Counted from the first letter of the stretch, positions 8,778 to 17,688 are shown. The stretch: DNA of 64,000 nucleotides from JAQGLW01 sp035995725 (GCA_035995725.1 DASYKE010000038.1:1-64000), one strand, 5' to 3'. Notes: a model not told the origin generated them from the sequence alone. Translations and numbers: made by a program.

Positions 8778-9398
8778 ATGAAAAAACCAATCCGAATTAG
8801 CGTTCTTCTGCTGACTGTGCTGGCGTGCATTATGCCCGGCGGTTGCACCGTCAACGGGGCAGAACCGTTGACACTGTACGATTTGGGCTTGCTGCGCACA
8901 TCGCAAGGCAACACCGTGGTGCCGGCGCTGCCGCCTATAAGCGTTGCCGAAGTCAGCGCGCCGGCCTGGCTGGACAGTCCGATGATGTTTTTTCGCCTGG
9001 CCTATGCCAATGACCAGCAGCCGCGTCCTTATGGGACCAGCCGCTGGAGCATGCCGCCCGCCCAGTTGTTTGTCCAGCGCCTGAAATTGCGTATCGGCGA
9101 AGCCGGCGGCGTGGTGCTCTCGGCTTCCGACGGCGCGACAAACGTGCCTGTGCTACGCATAGCGGCAGACGATTTCACCCAGGTATTCACCAGTTCCGGA
9201 CAAAGCATTGCGCAAATCTCGGTGCGAGCATCGATGCTGGACGGTCGCACATTAGTAGCGCAAAAAACTTTCACCAAACAAATGCCCGCGCCAACCGCAG
9301 ATGCATCCGGCGGCGTCAGAGCGTTGGCCGATACCTGCGATGCCATCATCATCGACATGATGAACTGGCTGGCCGGACTTCCGCTGAAAAAATATTGA
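8778..9398 (+). CDS. ABC-type transport auxiliary lipoprotein (PqiC/YmbA-like)
   Basis: A 206-residue protein with a signal peptide ending in a lipobox-like MPGGC (Cys near residue 23), so it is probably a lipoprotein. The rest resembles the ABC-type transport auxiliary family: YDLGLL after the signal, then RWSMPPAQLFVQRL and the alternating C-terminal half. In the related Pqi system the lipoprotein sits at the outer membrane and contacts the MCE tunnel. Here it closes the permease-ATPase-MCE-lipoprotein operon, 20 bp after the MCE gene. Confidence 0.85.
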   Translation: MKKPIRISVLLLTVLACIMPGGCTVNGAEPLTLYDLGLLRTSQGNTVVPALPPISVAEVSAPAWLDSPMMFFRLAYANDQQPRPYGTSRWSMPPAQLFVQRLKLRIGEAGGVVLSASDGATNVPVLRIAADDFTQVFTSSGQSIAQISVRASMLDGRTLVAQKTFTKQMPAPTADASGGVRALADTCDAIIIDMMNWLAGLPLKKY

Positions 9399-9484
9399 GC
9401 ATTACATCATGGACGACAGTCTGAGCGCTCGATCCCTCATTTGCAGCGCGCGCATTCGCTTGCAAGAGAAGGTTGTTGCGCAGG

Positions 9485-9579
9485 CAGGCGGCATGCCGCC
9501 TGAATTCCCCGATTCATCCCTTGCCCGTCCCCAGAAGGCAAGGGTCAGAGCAGGCTTAATTCGCAGTCGCGAATTAAGC
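9485..9579. repeat. Cluster of three inverted repeats before the VanZ-like gene
   Basis: Three perfect dyads lie in 95 bp. The first is an 18-bp palindrome at 9485-9502 (CAGGCGGCATGCCGCCTG). The second is CCCTTGCC (9518-9525) paired with GGCAAGGG (9537-9544). The third is GCTTAATTCGC (9554-9564) paired with GCGAATTAAGC (9569-9579), an 11-bp stem with a 4-base loop. The last ends 11 bases before the ATG at 9591, so in RNA it would sit over the normal ribosome-site position. No T-run follows, so it is not a standard terminator. Confidence 0.75.
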
Positions 9580-9590
9580 AAAGACCAATA

Positions 9591-10718
9591 ATGGCCGTAT
9601 CGACATCGGAACATGCTGCGGCTGCATCGACCTTCGCCCGTGTTGGCTTGCTGGTCTATACGCTGCTGATAATCTATGCCAGCTGGTACCCATTTTCCAA
9701 TTGGCATAATATCGGTTTGCATCCGCTGGCTTACCTGTGGGCGCCTTTGCCGCATTACTGGACGGTATTCGATCTGACCACGAATGTCGTCGCCTATATA
9801 CCGTTTGGCATACTGATGGTATTTGCAGTCTATCCGATTGTACGCCGTGGACGGGCGGTCATGCTTGCCGTCGCAGCGGGGACATTTTTATCGGGGACGA
9901 TGGAGGCAGTGCAAACATTTTTGCCGAGCCGCGTTTCCTCCAACCTCGATTTGCTGACCAACGTTGCTGGCGTCTGCATTGGCGCCCTGGCAGGAGTGCT
10001 ACTGACCCGCACGTTCCTGGAGCAAAGCCGCTTTTTGCTGTTGCGCCGGCGTTGGTTTTCGCATGAAGCCAGTCGCGGCCTGATCGTCCTCGCATTGTGG
10101 CCATTGGCGCAGATTTATCCGCAGGGTTACCTGTTTGGTCATGGCCAGATCACGCCAATCTTGTCGAATTGGCTATCCGATTGGTTATCGATGCCGGTCG
10201 ATCTGGGCGCGCTGCTGCGGGATGAGGCGGAACTGACGGTCGAACAATATTGGCTGTCGGAGACAATCATCACCGCATGCGGCATGACTGGCGCACTGTT
10301 GACCCTGCTCTGCCTGGTGCGCACCAGGGCGCCCAAAGGAGTTCTGCTGATCGGTTTGCTGGCAACCGCTGTCACAATCAAAACACTTGCCAGCGCGTTG
10401 TTGTTTGCGCCGGAAAACGCCTTTGCATGGTTGACGCCGGGCGCGCAAGGCGGGTTGCTGATTGGCGCGATCATGCTTTCCGGTCTTGTCTTTGCACCCG
10501 AGGTGGCGCAACGCCGGGTAGCGGTGCTGGCGCTGCTAACGAGCCTGGTCGCAGTCAATGCAGCGCCCGCCAATCCGTATTTCACTGCGACATTGCAAAC
10601 CTGGGTGCAGGGAAAATTCCTCAATTTCAACGGCGCCGCGCAATTCCTGTCGCTGTTGTGGCCGTTTTTCACGTTGTGGTTCTTGCTACATCCAGTCCAT
10701 CGCCTGAAGCCGAAGTGA
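9591..10718 (+). CDS. VanZ-like integral membrane protein
   Basis: A 375-residue, very hydrophobic protein with roughly nine to ten predicted membrane segments. The N-terminal half matches the VanZ-like family: ASWYPFSNW near residue 30, then a TNVVAYIPFGILM helix and an EAVQTFLPSR...DLLTNVAG motif. VanZ-like proteins are of uncertain function; the founding member gives low-level teicoplanin resistance. The C-terminal half has no recognised domain. The start is uncertain because no good ribosome site precedes 9591 and a strong hairpin ends 11 bases upstream. Confidence 0.8.
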   Translation: MAVSTSEHAAAASTFARVGLLVYTLLIIYASWYPFSNWHNIGLHPLAYLWAPLPHYWTVFDLTTNVVAYIPFGILMVFAVYPIVRRGRAVMLAVAAGTFLSGTMEAVQTFLPSRVSSNLDLLTNVAGVCIGALAGVLLTRTFLEQSRFLLLRRRWFSHEASRGLIVLALWPLAQIYPQGYLFGHGQITPILSNWLSDWLSMPVDLGALLRDEAELTVEQYWLSETIITACGMTGALLTLLCLVRTRAPKGVLLIGLLATAVTIKTLASALLFAPENAFAWLTPGAQGGLLIGAIMLSGLVFAPEVAQRRVAVLALLTSLVAVNAAPANPYFTATLQTWVQGKFLNFNGAAQFLSLLWPFFTLWFLLHPVHRLKPK

Positions 10719-10785
10719 ACGGGGTGTATCATTTCATCGTTAAACGAATGCTTGCATCCGTGATTTATATTTATATAGGCTCTAA

Positions 10786-11103
10786 ATGACTGACAAGCCG
10801 TATTACCAGCATCACGTATTTTTTTGCCTGAACCAGCGCGACGACTCGCGCCCCTGTTGCGCCGACCGTGGCGCGCAGCGAGCCCAGGAACACGCCAAAC
10901 GCCGCATCAAGCAACTGGGTTTGAGCGGTGAGGGCAAAGTCCGGATCAACAAGGCCGGCTGCCTCGACCGGTGTGAAGAAGGCCCGGTGCTGGTGGTCTA
11001 TCCGGAAGGCACCTGGTACACCTATATCGATACGCAAGACATCGATGAAATCATTGATGTCCATCTGGTCGGCGGAAAAATAGTCGAGCGCCTGAAAATT
11101 TAA
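10786..11103 (+). CDS. Thioredoxin-like [2Fe-2S] ferredoxin
   Basis: A 105-residue protein with the cluster-binding pattern of Shethna-type, thioredoxin-fold ferredoxins: a cysteine in HHVFFCLNQR, a second pair at PCC about ten residues later, and CLDRC in the middle (residues about 61-65). It should carry a [2Fe-2S] cluster for electron transfer. Its partner enzyme is not evident here. An alpha/beta hydrolase gene follows after 9 bp, as commonly seen in Burkholderiales. Confidence 0.88.
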   Translation: MTDKPYYQHHVFFCLNQRDDSRPCCADRGAQRAQEHAKRRIKQLGLSGEGKVRINKAGCLDRCEEGPVLVVYPEGTWYTYIDTQDIDEIIDVHLVGGKIVERLKI

Positions 11104-11112
11104 GCAAGTTCA

Positions 11113-11748
11113 ATGAACGTTCATACACAACATTTTTTCATCGCAGCCACTGCCGGGCAACTCGAATGTGCGCTCGATTTACCGGATCCCGCGCTATTTG
11201 CATCTCCACGCGGCATCGCGCTGGTTGCGCATCCGCATCCGCTCTATGGCGGCACGATGGATAACAAGGTGGCGCAAACCCTGGCGCGCGCTTTCGTCGC
11301 ACTCGGTTATGCCGCCGTGCGGATGAATTTTCGCGGCGTCGGCCGCTCGGACGGAGTGCATGACGAAGGACGCGGCGAAACAGACGACATGGCGGCATTG
11401 CTGACCCACATGCGGCAGCTGTATCCGAATGTTCCGGTCGCATTGGCCGGTTTTTCATTCGGCACCTTCGTCCAGGCGCAATTGCAGGAGCGCCTGATTG
11501 CGCAGCAGATGCCGGCGGAGCGGCTGGTACTGGTCGGCTGCGCCGCAGGCAAATGGCCGATGCCGGCCGTGCCCGCCAATACCATCCTGATTCATGGTGA
11601 ACTGGACGATACCATTCCGCTAACACAGGTACTGGACTGGGCACGGCCGCAAGATTTGCCGGTCATCGTGATTCCGGGCGCGGATCATTTTTTTCATCGC
11701 AAACTGCAACATATCAAAAATCTGGTAGTCGAAATGTGGCATCGCTAG
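11113..11748 (+). CDS. Alpha/beta hydrolase
   Basis: A 211-residue alpha/beta hydrolase. The oxyanion-loop region is VAHPHPLYGGTMDNKVAQTL (about residues 37-56), the nucleophile elbow is LAGFSFGTF (Ser about residue 115), an acidic residue lies in HGELDD (about 160), and the catalytic His is in PGADHFFHRKL. It belongs to the dienelactone-hydrolase-like or KANL3/Tex30-like small hydrolases. The substrate cannot be told. It is nine bases after the ferredoxin gene, probably in one transcript. Confidence 0.85.
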   Translation: MNVHTQHFFIAATAGQLECALDLPDPALFASPRGIALVAHPHPLYGGTMDNKVAQTLARAFVALGYAAVRMNFRGVGRSDGVHDEGRGETDDMAALLTHMRQLYPNVPVALAGFSFGTFVQAQLQERLIAQQMPAERLVLVGCAAGKWPMPAVPANTILIHGELDDTIPLTQVLDWARPQDLPVIVIPGADHFFHRKLQHIKNLVVEMWHR

Positions 11749-12066
11749 CGCCCGTTACGGGATAATTGGCGCATTTTCGCGGTTGCGGCTGAGTGCGATG
11801 CAAGGCGACCCGTTGTGCTGCGGTGCCTGCCGCTGCAAACAGCGGATAACGTCCAAAGGAAATCCTCTGTGCTGCACCCATCCGGGCGTCTCCATCAAAA
11901 AGAAATGCTCCTGAAGTATTGGGGAACACGACAGCGTACCAGCCCCGGCCAGCAAAAATGTGCGAATTATTCCGTAACAGGTCCTTGATGGCGGCGCTAT
12001 AATTCTCGACTTGTTTTGTCTTTTCAATCGAGCTCGGCACATGCGGGGCTCCATAATGAACGCCCC
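11749..12066. other. Intergenic region before dacC
   Basis: About 318 bp with no gene I can support. Long open frames on the minus strand here lack family resemblance or codon pattern. A TATAAT hexamer occurs about 65 bp before the dacC start but has no convincing -35 partner at 16-18 bp, so I do not call a promoter. Confidence 0.5.
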
Positions 12067-13212
12067 ATGAAAAAAATATTCGCAGCTCTGGCCGCAACGC
12101 TCCTATCTTTATCCGCCGCATTGGCACAATCCCTTCCACCGCCGGCCATTGCAGCCAAATCCTGGCTGCTGCTCGATGCGACCAGCGGCCAGGTGATCGC
12201 ATCGCAGGATCCGAACATGCGGATCGAACCCGCTTCGCTGGCTAAAATAATGACCGCTTACCTGGCATTTTCCGCCGTCAAGGAAAAAAGACTCGATCTG
12301 AACCAACTGATCAATGTGTCGGTACGCGCCTGGAAAGTCGACAAGGACAGTTCCAAAATGTTTATCGATCCGGCCACACCGGTCAAGGTCAATGATTTGT
12401 TGTATGGCCTGATCGTCCAGTCGGGTAATGATGCGTCGGTGGCGCTGGCCGAAGCGGTTGCCGGCACCGAAGAGGCATTCACCGTATTGATGAACCGCGA
12501 AGCAGAGCGCATGGGATTGAAATCGACCCATTTCGCCAATTCGCACGGATTGCCCAGTCCTGACAATTATTCCACTGCGCAGGATCTGGCCGTGCTGGCG
12601 TTACGAATGGTCACGGACCATCCGGATCTGTACAAAATTTATTCGACCAAAAGCTTCACCTACAACAAAATCACACAACCCAACCGTAATCGCCTGCTGT
12701 GGCTGGACCCGACCGTCGACGGCATGAAAACCGGGCATACTCAGGCAGCCGGCTTTTGCCTGATAGCGTCCGCCAGGCGCCCGAACGGTAACGGCGACCG
12801 GCGCCTGATATCGGTCGTGCTTGGCACCGCTTCAGACCAGGTTCGCGCACAGGAGAGCCAGAAATTGCTGAACTGGGGTTTCCTCAATTTCGACACCGTG
12901 AAGCTGTATTCCAAGGATCAGGCCGTGGCAACGCCGAAAGTCTGGAAAGGCTCGCAAAACCAGGTCAAGCTCGGCTTCAACCACGACATATTCGTGACCG
13001 TACCCAGGGGTATGGCCGAGAAACTGAAACCGGTGCTCGAGCGCAAGGATCCTCTGGTGGCGCCAATCGCGCAAAACAGCAAGGTTGGTACGCTCAAGAT
13101 GATGGCTGACGGCAAACTGGTGACCGAGTTGCCGGTTGTCGCGCTGGAGCAGGTCAATCAGGCCGGCATTTTTGGCCGAGCCTGGGATTCGGTCCGGTTG
13201 CTGGCGAAATAA
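12067..13212 (+). CDS. dacC: D-alanyl-D-alanine carboxypeptidase (PBP5/6 family)
   Basis: 381 residues. There is a cleavable signal peptide (MKKIFAALAATLLSLSAALA), then the penicillin-binding peptidase S11 domain with SLAKIMTAY (SxxK), SGNDASVALAE (SxN) and KTGHTQAAG (KTG). The C-terminal PBP5 domain and an amphipathic end (FGRAWDSVRLLAK) follow; the latter would anchor it to the inner membrane. The enzyme removes the terminal D-Ala from peptidoglycan pentapeptides. The ATG at 12067 was chosen because it begins the signal peptide. The next gene encodes a D-amino-acid aminotransferase, metabolically close. The symbol could equally be dacA. Confidence 0.94.
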   Translation: MKKIFAALAATLLSLSAALAQSLPPPAIAAKSWLLLDATSGQVIASQDPNMRIEPASLAKIMTAYLAFSAVKEKRLDLNQLINVSVRAWKVDKDSSKMFIDPATPVKVNDLLYGLIVQSGNDASVALAEAVAGTEEAFTVLMNREAERMGLKSTHFANSHGLPSPDNYSTAQDLAVLALRMVTDHPDLYKIYSTKSFTYNKITQPNRNRLLWLDPTVDGMKTGHTQAAGFCLIASARRPNGNGDRRLISVVLGTASDQVRAQESQKLLNWGFLNFDTVKLYSKDQAVATPKVWKGSQNQVKLGFNHDIFVTVPRGMAEKLKPVLERKDPLVAPIAQNSKVGTLKMMADGKLVTELPVVALEQVNQAGIFGRAWDSVRLLAK

Positions 13213-13343
13213 TGCGGCATTTTGGTCAGTCCAAAGTCACGCATGCCTGGTCGGTCCGCAGCGGTTCGCGCGCTGTATTTGGATAGCAATCGCCACACCA
13301 TTGTAATAACAACCAATTACCTGCAAATCTATTGGAACTCATT

Positions 13344-14189
13344 GTGAATGATCCTCTGGTCTACCTCAACGGCGCAATGACGCCGCTGTCCGAAGCAAAG
13401 ATCCCGGTACTCGACCGCGGCTTCATCTTCGGCGATGGCGTATATGAAGTCATCCCGATCTATCGGCGCAGGCTGTTCCGGCCGGAACAGCACATGGCAC
13501 GGCTGTTTCGCAGTCTTGCCGCGATCGGCATTGCGAATCCCCATACAAAGGAGCAGTGGATGAGCCTGATCAGCCAGGTCGTGCAGGCGCACACGGCCGA
13601 CGATCAGATGGTTTATTTGCAAGTCACGCGCGGCGTTGCCAAACGAGGGCACGCTTTCCCGAAAGATGTGACGCCGACGGTCTTCATCATGACCAACCCG
13701 ATTGTGCTGCCATCGGCCGAAGTGCGCGCCCGTGGCGTGGCCTGCGTGTCGATGGAAGACAAGCGCTGGCTGCGCTGCGAGATCAAGTCGATCTCATTGC
13801 TCGGCAACGTGCTGGCGGCACAGAATGCGGCGGACAACGATGCGGTCGAATCGATACAGTTTCGCGATGGTTTTCTGACCGAAGGATCGTCGTCGAACGT
13901 ATGGATAGTAAAGAACGGCAAGCTGATGGGACCACCGAAGGATAACCTGATTCTGGAGGGCATCCGTTACGGCTTGATCGAAGAGTTGTGTGCAGCCAAG
14001 GGCATTCCGTTTGAAGCGCGCCGAATAGCGCGCGCTGAAGTATTCGCTGCGGATGAAGTGCTGTTATCGTCGGCCACCAAAGAAGTCTTGCCGGTTGTCG
14101 GCATCGATGGCCGGACTATTGGAAACGGCAAGCCCGGCCTCATCTATTTGCAGTTATACGCCGCTTATCAGGCGGCAAAAGCGGCATGA
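13344..14189 (+). CDS. dat: D-amino acid aminotransferase (class IV PLP enzyme)
   Basis: About 281 residues of a fold-type IV aminotransferase. Visible are the N-terminal LDRGFIFGDGVYEVI (about residue 22), the PLP lysine in CEIKSISLLGNVLA (about 141), EGSSSNVWIV (about 175), and SSATKEVLPV near the C-terminus. The LDRGF...GDGVYEVIP pattern fits D-alanine aminotransferase better than IlvE. There is no in-frame ATG. I chose GTG at 13344, which has GGAA seven bases upstream, over TTG at 13332. It heads a probable operon with the YbeD-like gene, lipB and lipA. Confidence 0.88.
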   Translation: MNDPLVYLNGAMTPLSEAKIPVLDRGFIFGDGVYEVIPIYRRRLFRPEQHMARLFRSLAAIGIANPHTKEQWMSLISQVVQAHTADDQMVYLQVTRGVAKRGHAFPKDVTPTVFIMTNPIVLPSAEVRARGVACVSMEDKRWLRCEIKSISLLGNVLAAQNAADNDAVESIQFRDGFLTEGSSSNVWIVKNGKLMGPPKDNLILEGIRYGLIEELCAAKGIPFEARRIARAEVFAADEVLLSSATKEVLPVVGIDGRTIGNGKPGLIYLQLYAAYQAAKAA

Positions 14190-14236
14190 CTCCTTTTTGA
14201 AATGCGCGCCGTTGCATTTTCAGGTGTAAAAATATC

Positions 14237-14506
14237 ATGTCCGGACCTACCGAAAGCCTCATCGAATATCCAACCGACTTTCCTATCAAGATCATGGGTG
14301 TAATGCAGGATGCTTTCGTGCAAACTATGGTCGAGCTTGTCACGTTGCACGATCCTACTTTCCATGTCGGCAAGATGGAAATGCGCCCGTCGGCCAAAGG
14401 CACCTATCTTGGCCTGACCGTCACCGTGCACGCCACCAGCCGTGAGCAACTCGATAACCTGTACCGGGCATTGACGTCGCATCCGATGGTGAAAATGGTG
14501 CTGTAA
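14237..14506 (+). CDS. ybeD: YbeD family (DUF493) protein
   Basis: An 89-residue ferredoxin-fold-like protein of the DUF493/YbeD family. It begins with IEYPTDFPIKIMGV and has the GKYLGLTVTVHA-like strand (here GTYLGLTVTVHATS). YbeD proteins sit next to lipB in many proteobacteria, as here. Their molecular role is not established. Confidence 0.9.
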   Translation: MSGPTESLIEYPTDFPIKIMGVMQDAFVQTMVELVTLHDPTFHVGKMEMRPSAKGTYLGLTVTVHATSREQLDNLYRALTSHPMVKMVL

Positions 14507-14601
14507 CCAGTGCCGTTCCTTGTCAAAACAATATTGGCATGCTGCAATCCATGCTGTCGCCGGCCAGGCACGACTGTGGCCGTTTCGGTACACTTGCCGC
14601 T

Positions 14602-15243
14602 ATGCCCACTCCTATCATCCGCCAGCGTGGTTTAGAACCTTACCAGGTCAGCTTTGCGGCGATGCGTGCATTCACCGACATTCGCGCTGCCGATACTGCG
14701 GATGAACTGTGGATCGTCGAGCATCCGTCTGTATTTACGCTGGGACTCGGTGCCGACCCATCCCATGTAATTGATCCGCATGCAATTCCTGTGGTGCAAA
14801 CCGATCGTGGCGGCGAAGTCACATATCACGGACCGGGGCAGGCAGTGATTTATCTTCTGATCGATCTGCGGCGCAACAAACCGGACGCACGTCTGTTCGC
14901 GCGCGAATTCGTCAATAAAATCGAGCTGGCGGTGGTCAATACCTTGGCAGCGTATAATTTGGCAGGCGAGCGCAAGCCCGGCGCGCCCGGGATCTATATG
15001 TCCGGCGGTCGCTGCCAGGGCGCAAAGATCGCTGCGCTCGGCTTGAAAATACGCGGCAACGGTTGCACCTATCACGGCGTATCGCTCAATGTGGCGATGG
15101 ATTTAACCCCGTTCTCGTGGATTAATCCGTGCGGCTACGAAGGGCTGGCGACGATCGATATGAAAACGCTCGGCGTGGACGTGCCACTGCGAGACGTGCA
15201 GTTAGCGCTTGCTTACGAATTGATTGAACGACTAAAAGGATAA
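14602..15243 (+). CDS. lipB: Octanoyltransferase LipB
   Basis: 213 residues. LipB transfers octanoyl groups from acyl carrier protein to lipoyl domains. Motifs are VEHPSVFTLG (about residue 42), RGGEVTYHGPGQ (about 70), the catalytic Lys in CQGAKIAALGLKIR (about 140), and the active Cys in GNGCTYHGVSLNV (about 155). The ATG at 14602 (MPTPIIRQRG) was preferred to 14539, whose extra 21 residues have no family match. It is followed after 10 bp by lipA, completing a lipoate synthesis pair. Confidence 0.95.
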   Translation: MPTPIIRQRGLEPYQVSFAAMRAFTDIRAADTADELWIVEHPSVFTLGLGADPSHVIDPHAIPVVQTDRGGEVTYHGPGQAVIYLLIDLRRNKPDARLFAREFVNKIELAVVNTLAAYNLAGERKPGAPGIYMSGGRCQGAKIAALGLKIRGNGCTYHGVSLNVAMDLTPFSWINPCGYEGLATIDMKTLGVDVPLRDVQLALAYELIERLKG

Positions 15244-15253
15244 TCGCAGCGAC

Positions 15254-16282
15254 ATGGCGGGCAATGCCCGGCTTGTCGCCGTGGGCCAAAATATGGCATC
15301 GAACCCAACCGATATCGCAGCTTCGGCTTACAACCCGAACGACAAGCAAAAAGGCGCCGGCAAAACTGCACGCATTCCAATCAAGATCGTGCCTGCCGAT
15401 AAACTGCCCAAACCGGACTGGATCCGCGTCAAGGCGGCATCGCCTTCGACCCGCTTCTACGAAATCAAGGAAATTCTGCGCGCTAACAACTTGGTGACGG
15501 TATGCGAAGAAGCATCGTGCCCCAATATCGGCGAGTGCTTCGGCAAAGGCACCGCGACCTTCATGATCATGGGCGACAAGTGCACTCGCCGCTGCCCGTT
15601 CTGCGATGTCGGCCATGGCCGCCCCGATCCGCTGGACGTGAATGAACCGGAAAATCTTGCCAAAACCATCGCCGCGCTCAAGCTCGGTTATGTCGTTATC
15701 ACATCGGTCGATCGCGATGACCTGCGCGATGGCGGTGCCGGCCATTTCGCCGACTGCATCAGGAAAGTGCGCGAATTGTCTCCCGCCACCCGCATCGAAA
15801 TCCTGACGCCCGATTTCCGCGGCCGCATGGACCGTGCACTGGAAATCCTGAAGGCCGCGCCGCCGGACGTGATGAATCACAACCTGGAAACTGTACCGCG
15901 CCTGTACAAGGAAGCGCGTCCCGGCTCGGATTACGAATACTCGCTGAACCTGTTGAAGCGCTTCAAGGCACTGCATCCCGACACGCCGACCAAATCCGGC
16001 ATCATGGTCGGCCTGGGCGAAACCGACGAAGAAATCCTGCAAGTGATGCGTGACTTGCGCGCGCATGACGTCGACATGCTGACCATCGGCCAATACCTGA
16101 TGCCGAGCGGCGACCATTTACCGGTGCGGCGTTATGTACACCCGGATACGTTCAAGATGTTTGAAGAAGAAGCGTACAAGATGGGTTTTGCGCACGCAGC
16201 CGTGGGGGCGATGGTACGCAGTTCATACCATGCCGATCAGCAGGCGCACGATGCCGGAGTAGTTGTGAATAATCAAAAATAA
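15254..16282 (+). CDS. lipA: Lipoyl synthase LipA
   Basis: A 342-residue radical-SAM enzyme that inserts two sulfurs into protein-bound octanoate. The auxiliary cluster motif is CEEASCPNIGEC (CX4CX5C, about residue 83) and the radical-SAM cluster motif is CTRRCPFC (CX3CX2C, about 112). The conserved RSSYHAD near the C-terminus supplies the serine ligand. Length is normal, with a somewhat long N-terminal arm. It is the last gene of the dat-ybeD-lipB-lipA group. Confidence 0.97.
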   Translation: MAGNARLVAVGQNMASNPTDIAASAYNPNDKQKGAGKTARIPIKIVPADKLPKPDWIRVKAASPSTRFYEIKEILRANNLVTVCEEASCPNIGECFGKGTATFMIMGDKCTRRCPFCDVGHGRPDPLDVNEPENLAKTIAALKLGYVVITSVDRDDLRDGGAGHFADCIRKVRELSPATRIEILTPDFRGRMDRALEILKAAPPDVMNHNLETVPRLYKEARPGSDYEYSLNLLKRFKALHPDTPTKSGIMVGLGETDEEILQVMRDLRAHDVDMLTIGQYLMPSGDHLPVRRYVHPDTFKMFEEEAYKMGFAHAAVGAMVRSSYHADQQAHDAGVVVNNQK

Positions 16283-16801
16283 ATGAGACAAGTCAACAGC
16301 GATAGAGCTGATGTAGACCGAAAAACTCCTTTAGTTACAATACATTACCTTCAATTTCGCCCTTCCAAAAAGTGTAATTTCCTGGCGAATTGATTGGCTC
16401 GGCGATCTGGCCTTTTATGACCGGATGGTTCGCCGTAGACAGCCATCGCTGTTCTTGCAACTATCGCGCGTTATTGCCAACAATTACCACGACCATTCTT
16501 CTGTATTACTCGCTCCAGAATTAATCGCCCCCCGAAACAGTAGCGCAAAGTATGAATATCAGCGGGTACGCTGCCTACGATACCTTCGAATCGGTATGCA
16601 TTTCAGCAGCAGCCCGGCATTTCATCCTGAATAGGCGTGGAAAATTCGGAGCAGATCCCTTAATGATCTTAATGACTTAGTTTGGAAGCAGAAACAAATT
16701 CTTCCTTCCTTAAGAGTACGTTAACTTTCCCCTTCGTAGGATGTGAACACAGCAACGCGAAACCGCGTCGCTCATCACCTCACTTCGAAAGGAACAGCAC
16801 C
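16283..16801. other. Long intergenic region between lipA and the PepSY gene
   Basis: About 519 bp with no gene I can support. A 42-codon frame at 16552-16680 and a 69-codon frame at 16425-16634 have no recognisable features. The 3' third is rich in CTTAA-type hexamers (16659-16664, 16668-16673, 16709-16714), described separately as a possible response-regulator site. Confidence 0.5.
16709..16725 (+). promoter_or_regulatory. PmrA/QseB-like response-regulator box
   Basis: CTTAAG-N5-GTTAAC, close to the YTTAAK-N5-YTTAAK tandem half-sites bound by PmrA/QseB-type OmpR regulators. It lies 77 bp before the PepSY start codon. Further CTTAAT half-sites lie at 16659 and 16668 with a nine-base period. 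A regulator of that subfamily is encoded 960 bp downstream. Binding is inferred. Confidence 0.45.
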
Positions 16802-17155
16802 ATGCGCAACAAATACGTATTGGCCCTTGGCGGCCTCGTCATAGTGGTCACCGCCGGAACAATGGCATACGCCGAACAGGCATCCACTCACGAAAACGAT
16901 GCCTTGGCAGATGTAGCAAAAGTCCAAGTGTCGATCACACAAGCCATCACCACAGCAGAACAAGCGGCAAGCGGTAAAGCAACCAAGGCCGAATTGGAGA
17001 ATGAAAAAAGTGGCTTGATTTACAAAGTTGAAATAGCGAACGCTACTACCAAAAAGGTTATGGATGTCCATGTGGACGGTACCACAGGCAAAGTATTAAG
17101 CACCAAGGAAGACAAAGTCGATCATCAAAAAAAGGATGAAGCTGACGACGATTGA
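16802..17155 (+). CDS. Secreted PepSY domain protein
   Basis: A 117-residue protein with a signal peptide (cleavage likely after MAYA, residue about 24). One PepSY domain (about residues 45-100; ITTAEQAASGKATKAELENE, then YKVEIANATTKKVMDVHVDG) is followed by a charged Lys/Asp tail. Single-domain PepSY proteins are periplasmic and often accompany two-component systems. The ATG at 16802 follows AAAGGA at good spacing. The two-component genes lie about 530 bp downstream on the same strand, and a PmrA/QseB-like box lies upstream, so regulation by that system is plausible. Confidence 0.85.
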   Translation: MRNKYVLALGGLVIVVTAGTMAYAEQASTHENDALADVAKVQVSITQAITTAEQAASGKATKAELENEKSGLIYKVEIANATTKKVMDVHVDGTTGKVLSTKEDKVDHQKKDEADDD

Positions 17156-17257
17156 TCAGTCCGTAGTATGAAGGGGGGCGATTTATTCGGTCCCCCGTTC
17201 CTCCAAGTTGGATCAAAACAACAAAATCAATGATCCAAGCGTCACGAAGCGGCACCG

Positions 17258-17665
17258 ATGACGTTTTTTGTCGTCGTTGGCTCGCTCATTGCCGATGTCG
17301 CCAACATGAGCATTCGTCAAACCGTAAAGCGATCGATTTATACAGTACTTACTCACGGTCGTGACCGGTTAAGCATGCCTGCTCTTCTTCCGAGCATAAC
17401 CGCTGAAAATGTTCTCACTGGCAACCCTGATCGGCTTGCCGTGCGCAAGCTATTCTTCAATCTTTCTTGCAGTGCCGTTGTGGCATTATTTGTCCCACGA
17501 GCAAATACCGGCTTCAACAAGTTTCAGCTTGACCAGATTCTGATGATCGCCATGATAGTAATTGTGACCTTGCCAGTGGGGCAGACCGTCTGCGAACGTT
17601 TACTGGAGAGCCTCTATCGGCAATTGCTGGCAAAGCTCACCACACTCGGCTGGATACGGTCGTAA
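17258..17665 (+). CDS. Hypothetical protein with two hydrophobic stretches
   Basis: A 135-codon frame between the PepSY gene and the response regulator, on their strand and ending 23 bp before the regulator. I recognise no family. Hydrophobic stretches occur near residues 66-80 (LFFNLSCSAVVALFV) and 93-107 (ILMIAMIVIVTLPV), the second ending in a helix-breaking proline. The start is doubtful because no clear ribosome site precedes 17258; an ATG at 17306 is possible. It could be a small membrane protein or a chance frame. Confidence 0.35.
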   Translation: MTFFVVVGSLIADVANMSIRQTVKRSIYTVLTHGRDRLSMPALLPSITAENVLTGNPDRLAVRKLFFNLSCSAVVALFVPRANTGFNKFQLDQILMIAMIVIVTLPVGQTVCERLLESLYRQLLAKLTTLGWIRS

Positions 17666-17688
17666 CGGATCATCAGGAAAGGAATCCC

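Noticed and set aside
11714..12202. A 162-codon minus-strand frame before dacC
   Set aside because: It overlaps the dacC signal-peptide region and the end of the hydrolase gene, and shows no recognisable domain.
16552..16680. A 42-codon frame (MNISGYAAYDTF...) upstream of the PepSY gene
   Set aside because: No ribosome site or homology seen, and it overlaps the putative regulator half-sites.
17171..17202. A GGGGG...CCCCC dyad after the PepSY gene as a terminator
   Set aside because: No T-run follows and the pairing is confined to a G/C homopolymer.
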